A stretch of 64,000 nt of DNA from Membranipora membranacea (Eukaryota > Bryozoa > Gymnolaemata > Cheilostomatida > Membraniporidae), in the NCBI GenBank assembly GCA_914767715.1, contig OU612068.1, positions 26,596,001 to 26,660,000 of the forward strand. The letters run 5' to 3'. This document shows, piece after piece, positions 1 through 13,407 of this stretch. Under the pieces are notes generated by a model. It had not been told where the DNA came from. It saw only the letters and a list, made by a program, of their open reading frames with translations, and did no database searches. Every line of letters starts with the position of its first letter. Positions within the stretch are counted from its first letter, which is position 1. A program made the translations under genes and the position numbers.

Positions 1-148
1 AAAATGAGTAACTATTACTAACTTACTGTTTGTTTATCTTATTTGTTCTCACACAAATCATAGGATGGGGGAGTTGGGTTAAGATCTCGACTTCAATATT
101 GCATTATTTTAGTTCTATAATGATCAATGTGATGATGATATTTGACAG

Positions 149-1850
149 GTGGTGGTGGTGCAGGACTTGTCTTCCCAACACATTCAGCAGGCATCCCGGA
201 ACCATCTAAGTTTGAACCAATCAACTTCAAGAAAGCCACAGCGCTTACTCGGTCAGGCTCACTGCCTAAGTTTGATTTCCCGTCTCTGATGGACACACCA
301 GAACTATTACCAGTCACCCCTAGGCTCGTCAACTCTACAGATAACCATCGCTCTGATGAGGTGAGGAAATATAATAAAATACCAATCTGCACTGACAGAT
401 ACATGATGTGATTTGTTAAGTACATCACTTTTTTTTTGTATTTATGTACAAGTGTGCTTGAAGACAGGCATAAACCACTAAGAATCGTGTAATACTTGCA
501 TTGACATCACAAAAAGCATGGTTGGTGGATCCTTTATGAAGAAAATTGCATCACAAATCCTTTAATTGACATCAGCAACTATGTTGGTCTTTGTATGAAT
601 TGTCTATGTAATTTGTAGAAAAAGCGTATGCGTAAAAAACCAAAAAAGGTAAAAAGGGTTTTTAACTAATCAGAGTTAATTTTACATTTGGTAGTTTGAT
701 TGAATGATTTGTAGTATCTATGATCTTTAGTTTTACTTTCACATTATTAATGTTGTTTTGACTAAAATGTCTAATTTAACATTTCAGCATTGGTTTTTCA
801 TTCATTCAATCATGATTAGTTTCTTCTTTCCTGAAAAGAGCGGATGACTCCAAAATTAGAGAAAGCTCATTTTTTTCACGATTCACAATAAGTGTATACA
901 TACTAAAGGCCATCTGAGTGTAAGCTTTCCCTCCATGGACCCTTCATGGTTTCCCTCAGATTCTGAAAAAGTTTATGTGATTAACAGTGAAGAAACAAAA
1001 GTGTGATGACAAAAAAATTCAACACTTGTTAAGGTTACTAATAGCTGTGGATAACTACTCACAGAACTTACTCATACTAAATCATTAGGAGTTGTTTTTA
1101 TTTTATCATCTAATGTTTTGATTGTTTGCAGAGTTTGCATCAGAGTTTCAATCAGAGTAATTCTCGTAAGAGAGTCGCCTGGGATCCAGAACAAGATAAA
1201 TCACCAGGTGTAGATACAAAATTAAACCTAACCGCTAACGAAGATCACAATTACGAAAGCGATGAAGACATCACACCTAGAATAACCAACCCATATGTAC
1301 AGAAGGTAAAGTATCCACAGAAGTTTAGTTTGTTCCAAACAACTACAGTTTGCTTTAAACAGCTCAAGTTTTTGAGCATGTATGTGTTTCTGTCATGATG
1401 GCATAATTGCTGATGTTTATTGCATGAATGAGTGAACAAATTAAATAATAAAGTTGCGCCAAATCCTTAACTTTGGAGTTGTCCTAAATCTATCAAAGAG
1501 GGGGTAACTTCAATAGGCAAACATGCCATGCGATTGCGAGGTGCTCTCATCTCTAGCACACTTTGACTTCGATGTGATAAATAACAGATTTGATGAGTAA
1601 TTATTGCTCTCTGTTTCAGGAGGATCCTGAATCTGAATCTGTACAACTCTCATCTTCCTTTGCTGCAAACACACCGCGCAGAAATCTCAACAACGATGTG
1701 TTCGCTATACAGAAAAGCATGGACAATTCTCTCAAAAACATTATATCAGCATTTAATGACAGTAACAATAGAAAGCTGCACGCTCGTCAGCAGCTAGAGA
1801 AGGCTGTGCATCGGAGAGTTAACTACAATGCACCTCCAGCATTTTCTTAG
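149..1850 (+). CDS. 3' end of an unidentified protein gene (last three exons)
   Basis: Three exons can be joined in frame: 149-360, 1132-1305 and 1620-1850, ending in TAG. Each has a clear acceptor (ttgacag, tttgcag, tttcag), and the internal donors are gtgagg and gtaaag. Both internal junctions are phase 0. The encoded C-terminal part (about 204 residues) is hydrophilic and low in cysteine. It is rich in Ser, Pro, Asn and charged residues, with short Ser/Thr-Pro sites such as DTPEL, PVTPR, DITPR and NTPRR, and a Lys/Arg-rich tail with a possible short helix (KLHARQQLEKAVHRR). This looks like a disordered, phosphorylatable nuclear or cytoskeletal protein tail, but I do not recognise the family. 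The 5' exons lie outside the window. The exon structure is well supported; the function is unknown. Confidence 0.7.
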
Positions 1851-3393
1851 ATATCAATGCATTTTAAAGATCTCTTGTAGGCAATATTGTTGTGAATTTA
1901 TTCCTGTTCAGTCATATTTTTGTATTCAATTTCTTTCTGTGGTCATTTAAGTCACCCAAATTTCTCTTGACTATGCAATTGCTATAATGACTGTTTGGAA
2001 TGTGAAAGATTCAACTTCTTTTTGTTGAAACTTGGTCGTTTATTAAGTCACAAACTCTCATCTCTAAGTCTCGTTCACAGGTCGGATCTTGCACTCATAC
2101 CCTCCTAACACTTGCTCAAAGTTTAAGCGTTTTATTTTAATACTTCAAATAATTATTTAGATATGAATATAACATGAAAAATACAATACACCAGACAGTG
2201 CACTGCGCCTGAAAAGGCTACCCCCTAAACTGCAGCCGTAGAGTTACTATATTATGGCTGCAGATGACGAGGTCAGGGATAGCTTGATAACAAACACAAC
2301 TGACGGTGCTTGGTCAATGATCAGGACTATCGGTTGATTTAGTGAGATACTGTTGGCGTGTTTAGAAAGGGAGTTTATGTCAGCATGGGTAGGCTGTCCG
2401 GGTGGCCTGCCCAGGCTTGAATTGTGTTCTTTAAAAAATCACGGTATTATATAAAATGTTGCCATCAACTCAGCTCCAGCTGGGTGCTATTGGAGCCTAT
2501 CCATGAATAACCAAGGAATAGTATTCGTAGGCTTACGTTCATTACTTGATAGTTCCTATGTGTTAATTTCACTTTGATATCGATAATAACTGCAAAACTC
2601 ATATCATTTATCCTGATGTTGTAGGACCATAGACTTAATATGTTAATATTAATATATATATATCATAAGTCTCTGGGTAGGACAGTCCGTGTGGGTAGAT
2701 TTGAGCTTGAAGAGTTGATCGTCCACAATATGGAGAGTTGTCTTTCTCTTTGATAAACTGACAACTTCTGTGTCAAGCCTACCCCTCAATTTAATTCATT
2801 TTATAGCCTGGCAATTCATATTGCTTTAGTTATTCAAGATTCACACAGCGAAAAAGATCAAAAATCAAACTAAAAAAAAAACAGCAGGTTGAAATAAACT
2901 GCAAATGGACTTAGGTATGATGTCAGTTGGTTATGAGTTGATGGCTGATGGATCCTTCTAAAACGGAGAAAATGCTGACGTCATTAGGATTCTGATTGAA
3001 TTTCCATTTCATTTCATGTATCAATAAAAGACAAATGTACATTGGTGATTACAATGGCGTCCTAACACATCAGCAATGCAGTGTAAGGGGAAAATCGATG
3101 GTCATCAGCCATGATAGTTTGAACCAAACTATTGTATTTTACAGAATGATTACAACATCAGTAAATGAAATTAAACCAGCACAAAAAGGCGAACTTTAGC
3201 TATATTGGTTTTTCTATATTGCAGCGATTTCCTTTCATTTAAAATTAATTAATTATTCAGATAGGCCTATATACTGCACTTACAATGCATGATCAGAGTA
3301 TAGTTGTTTGGCAAAGTCTGTAATTGATTTCCTTTCTAGTATTAATTTTGAATAACATGGGAAGGTGATTAGATTCATTTTACCTGTCCAAAA
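1851..3393. other. Intergenic stretch with no recognisable gene
   Basis: AT-rich spacer between the end of the first gene and the LamG gene. Apart from a tiny palindromic element at 2628-2675 I see no coding signal. The 67-codon open frame at 2996-3199 has no splice context or family resemblance. Confidence 0.6.
2628..2675. mobile_element. Very short P-like MITE candidate (48 bp)
   Basis: The ends CATAGACTTA and TAAGTCTCTG are inverted repeats around an AT-only centre. The flanking 8-mers, tgtaggac (2620-2627) and ggtaggac (2676-2683), match at 7 of 8 positions, as expected for an aged 8-bp target duplication. The CA(T/G)AGAC terminus is the same as that of the 2.5-kb P-like element at 12914-15438. 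Because it is so short, chance cannot be excluded. Confidence 0.45.
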
Positions 3394-6300
3394 ATGGATG
3401 CTTTCATATTAAATCTAAGAAGACTGGCTCTCCTGATGACATTAATGCATGCTGTAGGAGGCACTGAGAAATACAAATCCCCGTTGCTTTTTGTCAAGTT
3501 TGACGGTAACACCAAGGATTTAACAGGAAGGAACTCAGATGCCGAGTTGGGAAGCGCTGTGTCTTATACTACAGGGCCGTATGGTGAAGAGAACGGTGGT
3601 GTACTCCTGGACGGCTCCATCAACTCTTACGTGGAGTGGACAAATGGCGACGGCGGTCCTCTACAATTCAAGGATGAAGTCACTCTTATCTATTGGTCAG
3701 TTTTCAAGGTCAAAATATGGTTTTTGACATATGATTTCAAAATAATGCAAGTTCCATTCTGCTTTGCAGATAAAATAATAAATAAATAATGAACCACTGC
3801 ATGAATTGTTGCCCAAATAGACTACACCCTGCGGAGAATATCCCTGCTGATCAGAGCACAGGCCTTAGTTTCACAAATTCTTGTGTCTTTACGTTAGGGT
3901 GAAGAATCTTGGCTCCCCCAGAGGGATGATATTCGGATACTGGAACTCTGGTGAGGCGGGATCTGATTTTCCGTGGGAAGTGGGAGTATAATGTAGAGAA
4001 TATGATCTTCATTCGGATGAGAACAGATGAGGAGAATATAAGATACCAGGTAGCAGATACGTTTACCACGGATACATGGGTACAGGTAGCCTTCACTTAT
4101 CAGCAGTCTACAGGATACCACAGGTTATATAAGGATGGTGTCCTCCTCTGGCAAACGTGAGTACCATCCGTCAGCGACTCATTATCTACGGAAAATGGAA
4201 ATTTTACGTAAAATGTTTTAAATAGCAGCAACCCTGTCCCCTCCCCTCCCCTCCCCTCTCCTCCCCTCACCTCCCCTCCCCCTCCCCCTCAGGGTTAGAT
4301 TGGCAGCTGTAAAACAGTATCCAAAACACACTTTAAGTTTTTAACTAAGAATGTTTCTGGTGATGGCACGAATTCTCAATTTTCAGTTGAGTTTCAGGCA
4401 TCTTCTCCTGTCTCTTTGATTATAGTTTTGGCTAACACATAATAGTTTGGAAGTGGCCTAAGAGTCTTATCCCTAATTATGTCTTAGTGACCAAACTTGA
4501 ATTTGTTCTAGCACTGAACAGCACACCGGAGAATTCTGGACGGATTCCAACAATGTACGGATGGGTTATCGTAGACCAGGCGATGCAAGCGCATATAGTT
4601 TTAACGGAGCGGTCTCATGTCTTCAACTTTATGACGCTTACATGTCCTATGGAGAGATATCTAGAGCTGCTTCACTTTGCAATCCCACATGTGAGCTTCA
4701 TATTGTCGACAAAAGAGTTGTGAGGTCTGCATTCCTCAACTCTTGGTCAAATCATCCTAAAGGAGAATTTAGAAAACATCATAATTGATCATGTGGCTGT
4801 ATTAATTCTTTGGTTCAATTCTTGACATTCTGCAAACTTGACCTTCAGCTTATTTATGACAGCTTTAAAAATACTTTTTGGAAGCAGTTTCAGATTGCAA
4901 TGTTCCTCTCTCCAGTATTCTTGTTCATGTCAAAAGAGAAAAAGAATGGCACTTTTAATAATTTAGTTCGACACGATAACCGCAATTCTCAATTCCAGAC
5001 ATGGCACTGAATCCTTGGCCTGTACCTCTAGGAATGTGGCCCCTCAATGAGCAGTACAGTACCTACGATATGACGTCAACACCGGGAGACAATCACATCA
5101 CCCCTCACCTGGCGTATTCGGACTCTGGTCTGTCAGGCAATCCAGCTGGTAGCTATCAGCTAAAGGGAAACATAGATTCATACTTGGAGATTGACAACTC
5201 CAACTACCAACTCTCTCCTCTCAACAGTTTCACATACACACTCTGGTTATACCCAACCGACTCGTAAGTTCTCACAACACTTTAGACATCAGAAATTCAC
5301 CGATAGATTTTATTTTGAATGGTTGTAAAAAAGAGTGAAATACAGTTAAACTTATGGCTGCTTATCTTCCGATTCATCCTTGTAAAAACGGACATATCTT
5401 TTTTAAAAGTCTTTTGAAGTTTTTATTACAGTTTATCTACTATCTCTAAATTAATTCTGCAGGGATTATTTGGTTATTTTGATATCAGTATTTTAATTCT
5501 AATTGTCTTTTTATTTGAATAAGCTTAATCCTTGTTTAGCCCAACGGTGTAAACAATTTACCCTCCTTTTTCAGGACCAGCCATTTTCCAGCACTACAAT
5601 ATGAGTTTGGCACAGAGGAGTCAGGGACCCAGAACTGGGCTCTGCACCTGTGGATCGTTCCCACTGGTGTCTACTTCTGCAGCACAGCCGAATGTCACTC
5701 TCAACCTATGAACATCCAGCCATACAGATGGAATTTCATAGCTTGGTCTTATGACTTCTCAATAGGTAACTCCATATTTTCTCTTGTGGTTTGAAAGTAA
5801 ATCCAACATTTGTCAGCAGTGTTATGAGTAATAAAGGCTTGAAATGCAACTTAGTTATAGAGAGGGCAGCTCTCGATTTCTGGTGAAACATGCGATAGAT
5901 ACTTGACATAGATTGTTTACGATTACAAATGCAGAAAAAACAACTTTCTCTTTTCATTCTATTGTTCACTATAATTGTATAAGTAACGGCTTGTAGCACC
6001 TGCTCTCAAAACAGCTCACCCCAGTTCTCCTATCGCTGATCACGCAAGCTAAAATAACATAGCTTCTACGTGAAGTTATGGGTTCCAGGTGTATGTATGG
6101 TTGTTTGATGATGACTTTGACTCATCTATAAACAAACTATTTTTCTTTCAGACGAAGCCAGATTCATGGTGAATGATCAAACTGTGACCCACAATGTGAA
6201 CAGTGACAAAACCGTACTGGAGACAGATTTAGCCCCGAGGATCAGAGTTGGTCGGACATTCTATGATCCTGACGAAAGATATGCAAACTCAAGATTTGCT

Positions 6301-9300
6301 TGCCTACAGTTGTATGATATACCAATGACCTTTGGTGAGATGAGCGGGTTGTCAGATCGCTGTGAGCGATTTGAACAGGCAATGAATGGACTGCCATCAG
6401 GCCTAACACTCATGTATCCATTTACCTACCAGCACAAATGTTGGTCAGTTGAGCCCGTATCACAAAGGTACGGGGTTGAGAACCACGACTGTGTTCTGTT
6501 GACTGGACCTAGAGGGCGAGAAGGAGAGGCGATGAGAGTCACTCTTACAGACATAGATGGGGACAGGGTGCTGCTGAGGGCGCCATCAGTAAATCCTGAT
6601 TACACAAAGGATCTCACAGAGACATCAAGCTTTACACTCATGTTTTATGTGCGCCTCAGTACCACTTCAGGTATGCCTGGCCACTGACATTTTTCACTTC
6701 CCTTTTATTTCTAATGACCGTTGAAGCAAAAATTGGTTGTACTCATCAAGTCTGTAAACCCCTTTTTTCAGATAGGAGTCTATTTCTTTTATATTTGATT
6801 TCTGTTACTATTTCTGTTATGATTGATGAAATTGGAAGATTTGAAATTACAGCAATGAGAAAGTGTATCCCATAATGCAATGTCGAGGGTTAAGATGGTA
6901 AGAGAGTGATATGGTTTCTCTTCATGAATTCTTAGAAAGGTCCTAACTGCTTGATAGGGCTGAACACTGCTCACATGATATTCAATATGTGACATTATTT
7001 TAATGTCTCCATTATTATCTGTATGCAGGTACAGATGCCAAGTTTGGCTTTCTTAAGTCTGACGGAAGCCCAAGTGACACTTGGCTACAGTTGAATAGTT
7101 CAGGATCATTGACATTCAATGCAGGTGGTTTGTCAACATCAGATTCTGAACCAGTAATTCTTAATGATGTGTACCATCCGGATGAAGCAGAATGGATTCA
7201 TTTGTCTGTCACCTGTAACAAACTGTCTGGAAGGTGTTACCTCTTCAGAAATGGAAGCTTCGTGGGAGAGTCAGCTGAAAGCATAAATAAAGACTGGTTT
7301 GTCAACACTGATCAATTCATAGGTGGGTCAACCATAAAACCAACATAACGTGTATCTCTTATGTTAGACTAGGTTAGGTTTAATATTATTAGACTTGTTT
7401 CTTCTGCTACATATAGGTTTTCCGACTACCAAGCCTCTTTGCCAACAAATTCAGAACAGGTTTAGTTCGATAATGCTATTGAAATTTCTTTTTAGCTCAT
7501 TTAGACCTAATTTAATTTAATCATCAGCAATGTGAAGGATGGCTCATCTATTGTTAAACTGAATGATGTTTCTCTATCATTTCTAGAACTAGCGTCTGAG
7601 AACTCTGATGGATTTGTGGAGATCAGCTGTCTGCAGCTCTATAATACAGTCTTATCACAAGGGGAGATAACTTTATCAAAGGATAGGTGCTTCTTTCAAG
7701 GTTATATGAGATTCAATCAAACTCACTTGATTTCAAACTGTGCACTTTTTTTTTTGTGAGAACACGGCTCAGATCAGCCTGCAAAAACTGCATGTCAATG
7801 TTTCAACGCAATATTCTGAATGGTTAGTCGATATTACTTATTTATATGGCAGTCATTTCTGATTTGGTACTGGCACAACATTCATCTTAGCCATGTCCTT
7901 GTGGAACAGGACTAAAAATACCGGAGTTCCACTGTGTGTTTGCACACTCACAAGCAGCAAAAGGAACCCCCCCTTCGAAATAAAGAGTAGCCGGATTTTT
8001 GACGGGCAATGGTATAGGGTGCAACATGATTACTAACTATGGGTCCCAGTTCCTGTACTCAAGAGAGTATAACTCTTCAAACATGATGATATATACAAGT
8101 CATCAAAGCTAAGCTTACTCGTCCCTCCCCAGCGCCATCTTGCAGCACCTTCTGACAATCAAATGAATCCTACTAATCATCTTGTGGGAGAAATCATACC
8201 CTTTGCTATCAAATCAAAATACTAAAGCCTCACCCAGTAATTTTGTCAATTTATTGATTACTTACTTTTGTTTTCACCTTGAGAATTCAGAGATTACCAA
8301 ATGGAGCCAGAGTTAATCAAAAGGCTTCATTAATTATTGAATAACCAAACAAATTTTCTAGGAGATAAGGATCTACCTCCATTGCCTGTTGGATTTTGGC
8401 CTATGGATAAGATATACAAGCATAGGGAGCTTACAGGTCGCAGCAGAAATCTGAATTTCTCTGACGGAGTCGAATTATCTGATAGCGGCCCGATATCGTC
8501 AACCGTGGGTAAGTCAAGTGTAGTTTTTCCAACCAAAGTCATACAGGATATACAGGTGATGTTCTTTATTTCAAAACTATGGCATGCGTCATATAAACAC
8601 TTTTTATTACAATACCAACCATGTCCTCCACCAAACTATACCGCATGCTGATCGCCACCTATAAACAAGGCAGAAACTGAGTGGCGAAAACGCTGATGCA
8701 CTCCATTAGGAATGAATACAGGCCTGTCTAATTCAGTAGCTAGAAAGCAGACCCTCTCTCTTGTACTAGATCTGAGTTTTACAAAACCAGACATGCTTTC
8801 AATGATAATAGTTGCAATACATTGATGTATGTATCCCCAACTATAGTCTGCTTCGATTTTTAATTTTTGGATATTCTGACTGAGGGGTGATAACTTCCCA
8901 CCAGCTTAGACATTTTCGCTGTTGGTGATTGTATTTGTTTCGGGTGATCCAATTCTTATATTGGGGAGTACTTCATGCTACACATCACTCATACCTGCTC
9001 TCCTACTTAGCCTAGTCTAAATGATCTGACTATGGAGTCAGTAGAAAAAAGGGCATCTGATCTACAAAAACAAAAGCTTCCTTCACTCCATTTTATCAAA
9101 TATCACCTGGTGTTCGAGTTATCTTGCAACCTACACTTATTTACATACATTATTTGTTTTAGGTTCAGTGCTTATTGGAGCAGGACTTGACAAATATGCC
9201 TTCATACCAGCTAGTCCAGGAACGACAGTGAGTCAGTCATTTACCCTGCAGGTGTACATCAATGTCAACTCTTCGGCCACTCAGTTTATACCATACTTTT

Positions 9301-11860
9301 TATATGACCTTGAGGTTGGGGGACGGAGTAACGCTATTTTTGTGGTAAGTGGTATTTATGTCTTGCTATCAGGCATGGATGGACAAGGGAAACATTTATA
9401 TTGTTTTACAATACCCACCAGGGCGGTTTCTCAATCGAAAAGTGCTATCTGATCATTCCTTGCTGAGTTCCTGCCTCCCAAATCTCTTACTGCCTGATGG
9501 AGCTATACATCTTCTTAGTGGGTTTGGGAATGAACTTGTCTAATTGAAAGATCAAAAGAACGCTGATTCTTTGCAAGGTATTTTAGGAGGATCAGGTTCA
9601 AAAATTTTCTCTCATGCTAAACGAAATAAATCGCGGTCTTTGTCATTGACTTTATTATTCAAGCATTAGACAAGAAAGTCTATCCAAAATACGGTTGCAG
9701 AACATTGAGCTGGACTGGACAATAATATATACATTTATATTCACATCGAGACAATTATTGGTGTTCATCTGTCATGTAGCAGAGTGTGTTTATCATCAGA
9801 TATTAAACAACTATCTAGCTGATAACTTGGATCGCAACGAAAGACTAGTACAAAAAAATAGTTTTCTACTGTCATAAACCTGTTTAACACCACAGTATAT
9901 TTATGATTTATTATTTTTCAGGTTTATGCGAATAACGAATTCCAAACTCACATCGCCCTAAAAGAGGCGGACGGTTCCTCAATACACAGCTTTGTACCTT
10001 TCAGAAAGCCGTTTGACGCTGATAAATGGGTCAGACTGAGTACGACCTTCAACTTCAATATCGGAAGGCTCAAGCAATATATTGACGGCGTCTTGGTTGC
10101 AGATGAAAAGTGAGTCACACAAATACCATAAATATAACAACTTATGTATATTTATCCAATCAACAAATTTCAACAAAATGCAAATGGTAGAAGGAATCAT
10201 GAAAAAGAAAATGGTTTATGATGTTATAAGAGAAGCCATGATGATGTTTTCACCAACAATAATAATGACAATTGAGAGGGAGAGACTCTGAATGTACATA
10301 TAAAGGTCAATCTTGGCATAGTGTAAAGCTATATAGTCCATTTGCCATAAGACCAGAGTGGCGATGGTACAGGTGGCACGAAAGGAATTATATAATTCTT
10401 TTAGGCCAGAATGTTCGCAGTATCATCAATCAAAACATAAACTGTAGCCTTTCATTTCCCCTATCGTGTAGTTGTGCACATGTATTTGTGTTTGCTCTCT
10501 TAATGTAGAGTCGACAAACAGGTTGAGCTTTTCTCTACTAGTGATGTATGGATGGGTAGGGAAGGAGGAGGTGGTTATCCCAATGGTATCTTTAGTATAT
10601 CGTGCGTTCAGCTCTATGACATCGAGCTCAACACGAAACAGATGGAGAAAGCTGCACAGCTATGTGATCATCAATCTAACAGTAAGACTATATCTCAGTT
10701 CTGGTTTATAGACATTGGCTCAATGGTAATAAATTATTTAGTCTATGAAAATAAAGCAGATCACCCAATCGTTCTAATTATGATATCTTATGATATAAAT
10801 TTTCATTTCTATACCATTTTTATTTGGTTGACAATATCATCCTGGTAGGATGTTTTACATAACGTGCCAATGAAGTTGCGGCAAATGTCAAGGGCGGAAT
10901 TATATAATATGGTATTATACAAATTATCAGTAACATATGTCAACACATTATAGCTTTTGCCTCTGTAGACCATCATGATATTATGTATATATATATATAA
11001 TTGTATATATAATATCTTCCGATGGACCACAGTATGATATCATATTCAAAAGTTCAAAAATGTGAATCCCACTGCGGTTCATATACACACACATTACTGG
11101 GAATTTGTGAGACATAAATGACAAGCTTTGCCCTTCACTTGAAGAAGCAGATGCTTCCAGTACATTTGAGAATTGGCAAATGGTTTGACTTGAGATTATG
11201 GAAGTTGCACTATACTATCTGTTTCTGTCCAACTCAACTTACCATGTATATTAGTAAATATTGTTTATTATCGATTGCATCCTTACCTGTGAAGGATTCT
11301 GGCGTAATAATAATATAAGGACCAATAATCACATTATGACATCATTTTGGATATAGGTACGATCACATTTATTTTTGCGAAAATACATGGTGGAGGTTCT
11401 GTCTCAACATACATAATCTAATAGTCTCAACTAGCTATACCCATCATCATCAATATGTTATTAGGTCATTAGATTGTGATTCAATTTTTGCTGGACAGTA
11501 ATTCTGCTACCTGTGCCAAGACTGCTTAATGTGGTTCATCTGGCTGCTCAACTTAGTAGTACTATTATACATTGTTCTTCTTTAATATATATTTACGCAG
11601 GTAACTTTAGGAGACCAGAGTCTGTACTAGCCGGATACACACAGCAGCAAACCAATTCAACAGTAGCTGTAAGGAGTAGACTAGACTGCATGCAGTGGTG
11701 TACTAAAACATCAGCCTGCCTAGCACTCAACTATCAGGATAACAGTAAGACCTGTGAGATGACCAGTGTTATACTCGATGATACGGGCACCGAAACATTC
11801 CAGAACACTGGCGGGGAATACCTGGAGAAAGTACATCCACTGATAGCACAGTCTCTCTAA
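3394..11860 (+). CDS. Secreted multi-LamG protein with C-terminal PAN/apple module
   Basis: Exons: 3394-3695, 3898-4156, 4512-4690, 4999-5263, 5575-5765, 6152-6670, 7029-7322, 7587-7700, 8362-8508, 9163-9344, 9922-10109, 10509-10681 and 11601-11860 (TAA/TAG-type stop at the end). All phases agree except for one surplus base in exon 2; allowing for it gives about 1023 residues. An N-terminal hydrophobic signal (LALLMTLMHAVGG) is followed by four concanavalin A-like/LamG-type beta-sandwich repeats (roughly residues 25-245, 250-470, 472-706 and 712-935). Each opens with a W-P-(L/M)-like strand and closes with a C-(L/V)-Q-L-Y-(D/N) strand (CLQLYDAY, CLQLYDIP, CLQLYNTV, CVQLYDIE). The last exon adds a PAN/apple-like cysteine pattern, C-x3-C-x6-C-x5-Y-x8-C. 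The role is probably extracellular carbohydrate or protein binding. The architecture is seen directly; the ligand is unknown. Confidence 0.82.
3955..3978 (+). other. Apparent 1-base insertion in LamG exon 2
   Basis: From the acceptor at 3897 the frame reads VKNLGSPRGMIFGYWNSGEA and then reaches a TAA after GSDFPWEVGV. The downstream half of the same exon, including the strand WVQVAFTYQQS, is open one base later. Dropping one base in the tttt-cc run near 3969-3971 restores one continuous reading, and the total CDS then becomes a multiple of three. Confidence 0.65.
4226..4290 (+). repeat. (TCCCC)n pyrimidine-rich simple repeat
   Basis: Imperfect array of ctccc/tcccc units inside the second intron of the LamG gene, ending in ccctcag. 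No coding role. Confidence 0.85.
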
Positions 11861-12651
11861 CAGCAGAGGCAGCAATGTGAGGGCTAGGTGCGTGATCGGC
11901 TACTAAGTATTCCCACACATAAACTATTTGATGTGAACTATACTACTGTTTTACTTTTTGAGAGTTCCTGCAACAAGCCCAAAATATCCAGTTGACCATG
12001 GATGATTAGGGGCTTCTCTTTCACCAAAAATCTTTTTTTCTGTCATTTGTTGCTAATAAAAAAGCATATCCAAATCTAAAAATTATAAATCAGTTTTATG
12101 CATAAAATTCTATAAATCTGACAAAGGGTGTGTCGTGAGCTGAGATTAAGTATTTTATTTTCAGTTTTTGCAATACAAAAATCCTGCCCGTGTGTTTAAG
12201 AATCGTAAGTTTATTCACATTAAGCATGGTCAAGAGTATGTTTTTTTTTTGTAATTGTGCTACTTTGTTCTATGCTCTTGAACTGCCACAATAAAAAATA
12301 CAACAAATCCTTTAAAGATTTTTTGATTGTCAGCATTGACTCGGTGGCTGATATGCCACTGTAGGTTGTAGAGTAGATAATCTTCCTGTCATTCACCTAA
12401 TTTGTTAACAGCTCAATAGGTATGTTCCAATATTCTATTACATTCTTTTGGTTCTTTGGTTATATTTTAAGGTCTCGTATTACCATCCTACCACTTGTTC
12501 AAGAGCTTAAATTTGAAAAAGCCTTAAACCTTAAAATATTTGTTGCAATGTGAAGTTTTTTCTTATCTTATTCTTCCCTGGCCTCGAAAGGTGATATAAC
12601 CTTAAAAGATAGAAACTTAAAAGTTATGGCGTGACCTAACAAAGCCTTATC
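11861..12651 (+). other. 3' flank of the LamG gene with poly(A) signal
   Basis: No exon is visible here. An AATAAA hexamer at 12055-12060, about 200 bases after the LamG stop, is a plausible cleavage signal. A second AATAAA-like stretch lies near 12290. Confidence 0.45.
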
Positions 12652-12905
12652 CATGCCTACACATCAAACATTCTTCCAGATGTACATTATGCACCACCAT
12701 TATGGTTCCACTTCATATCAAATAAATCTAAGAAAGACCTAGAAGTCATACAGCGACTGGTGCTCATAATAGACTACCCTGAAGTCGACAGTTACAAAGA
12801 ACACCTACAAGCAGCTACTATCGAAACAATCGTAGATGATCTTGATAGTAAGTGTGCATTGTATTGCCCAAGGACGACACGTCTTCATCAAAACATTATA
12901 CCTGA
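12652..12905 (+). pseudogene. Non-LTR retrotransposon reverse transcriptase C-terminal remnant, 5' piece
   Basis: The open frame from 12652 reads through motifs typical of the C-terminal end of CR1/L2/Jockey-type RT proteins. These include SNILPDVHYAPPLW (a thumb-region 'ilP.l.Ya.plW' motif), LEVIQRLVLIID, YKEHLQAATIETI and SKCALYC. There is no intact upstream RT core. The frame is broken at 12914 by the P-like element and resumes at 15447. It is a dead, 5'-truncated copy that served as the insertion target. Superfamily assignment is by motif recall and not certain. Confidence 0.6.
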
Positions 12906-12913
12906 ATCAGAAC
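12906..12913. repeat. Left target-site duplication (ATCAGAAC)
   Basis: This 8-bp sequence is repeated exactly at 15439-15446, immediately outside the other end of the element. An 8-bp duplication is characteristic of P-superfamily (and hAT) transposition. Confidence 0.85.
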
Positions 12914-13254
12914 CAAAGACCTACTAATAATAAACCTAGACAGGTGACAGATATAGAGCTTATACAGTGAGCAGTGAGGCCTATAATAACCGGAATTCCC
13001 CAATGACATAACGTTACTGTGTTGTGCACAGTGCATGCTGCAATGAATGGTTTTACTATATGAGCGTGACTGATTATTAGCTATATTGGCATTTTTCTCA
13101 TAGAGATATCGTAGACCGATGCCTACAAGTTAATTTTATCTGAAAGGTGATGTACCAAGCAACGCCATAGTCTCTGAATATTTTCTCTAGCTTAAATATT
13201 GAATGAGATACAACCATTAGAAGTCGGCAATATCTGTAAACGTTGATACATTAT
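12914..13254 (+). repeat. Left terminal inverted repeat of the P-like element
   Basis: Matches the reverse complement of 15110-15438 along most of its length, for example ggaattccccaatgacataa, tggttttactatatgag and ttaattttatctg. A few small indels occur, the largest near 12947-12970. The two arms are close but not identical. Confidence 0.85.
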
Positions 13255-13407
13255 AGCAAGGAGCAACAGTGAAGATAAATAATGTGTCTTGTATTGGTTG
13301 TAATAATAAATGAGAAGTCTTATTCTTACTATTCAACTGAACATCCAGAAGTACCGCTAGAATTACGAGTTGCGTACTTTATATCATGATATGCATAGAT
13401 AGACCAG

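Noticed and set aside
93-428. 111-codon minus-strand frame at the window start
   Set aside because: It is the antisense shadow of the spliced plus-strand exon at 149-360.
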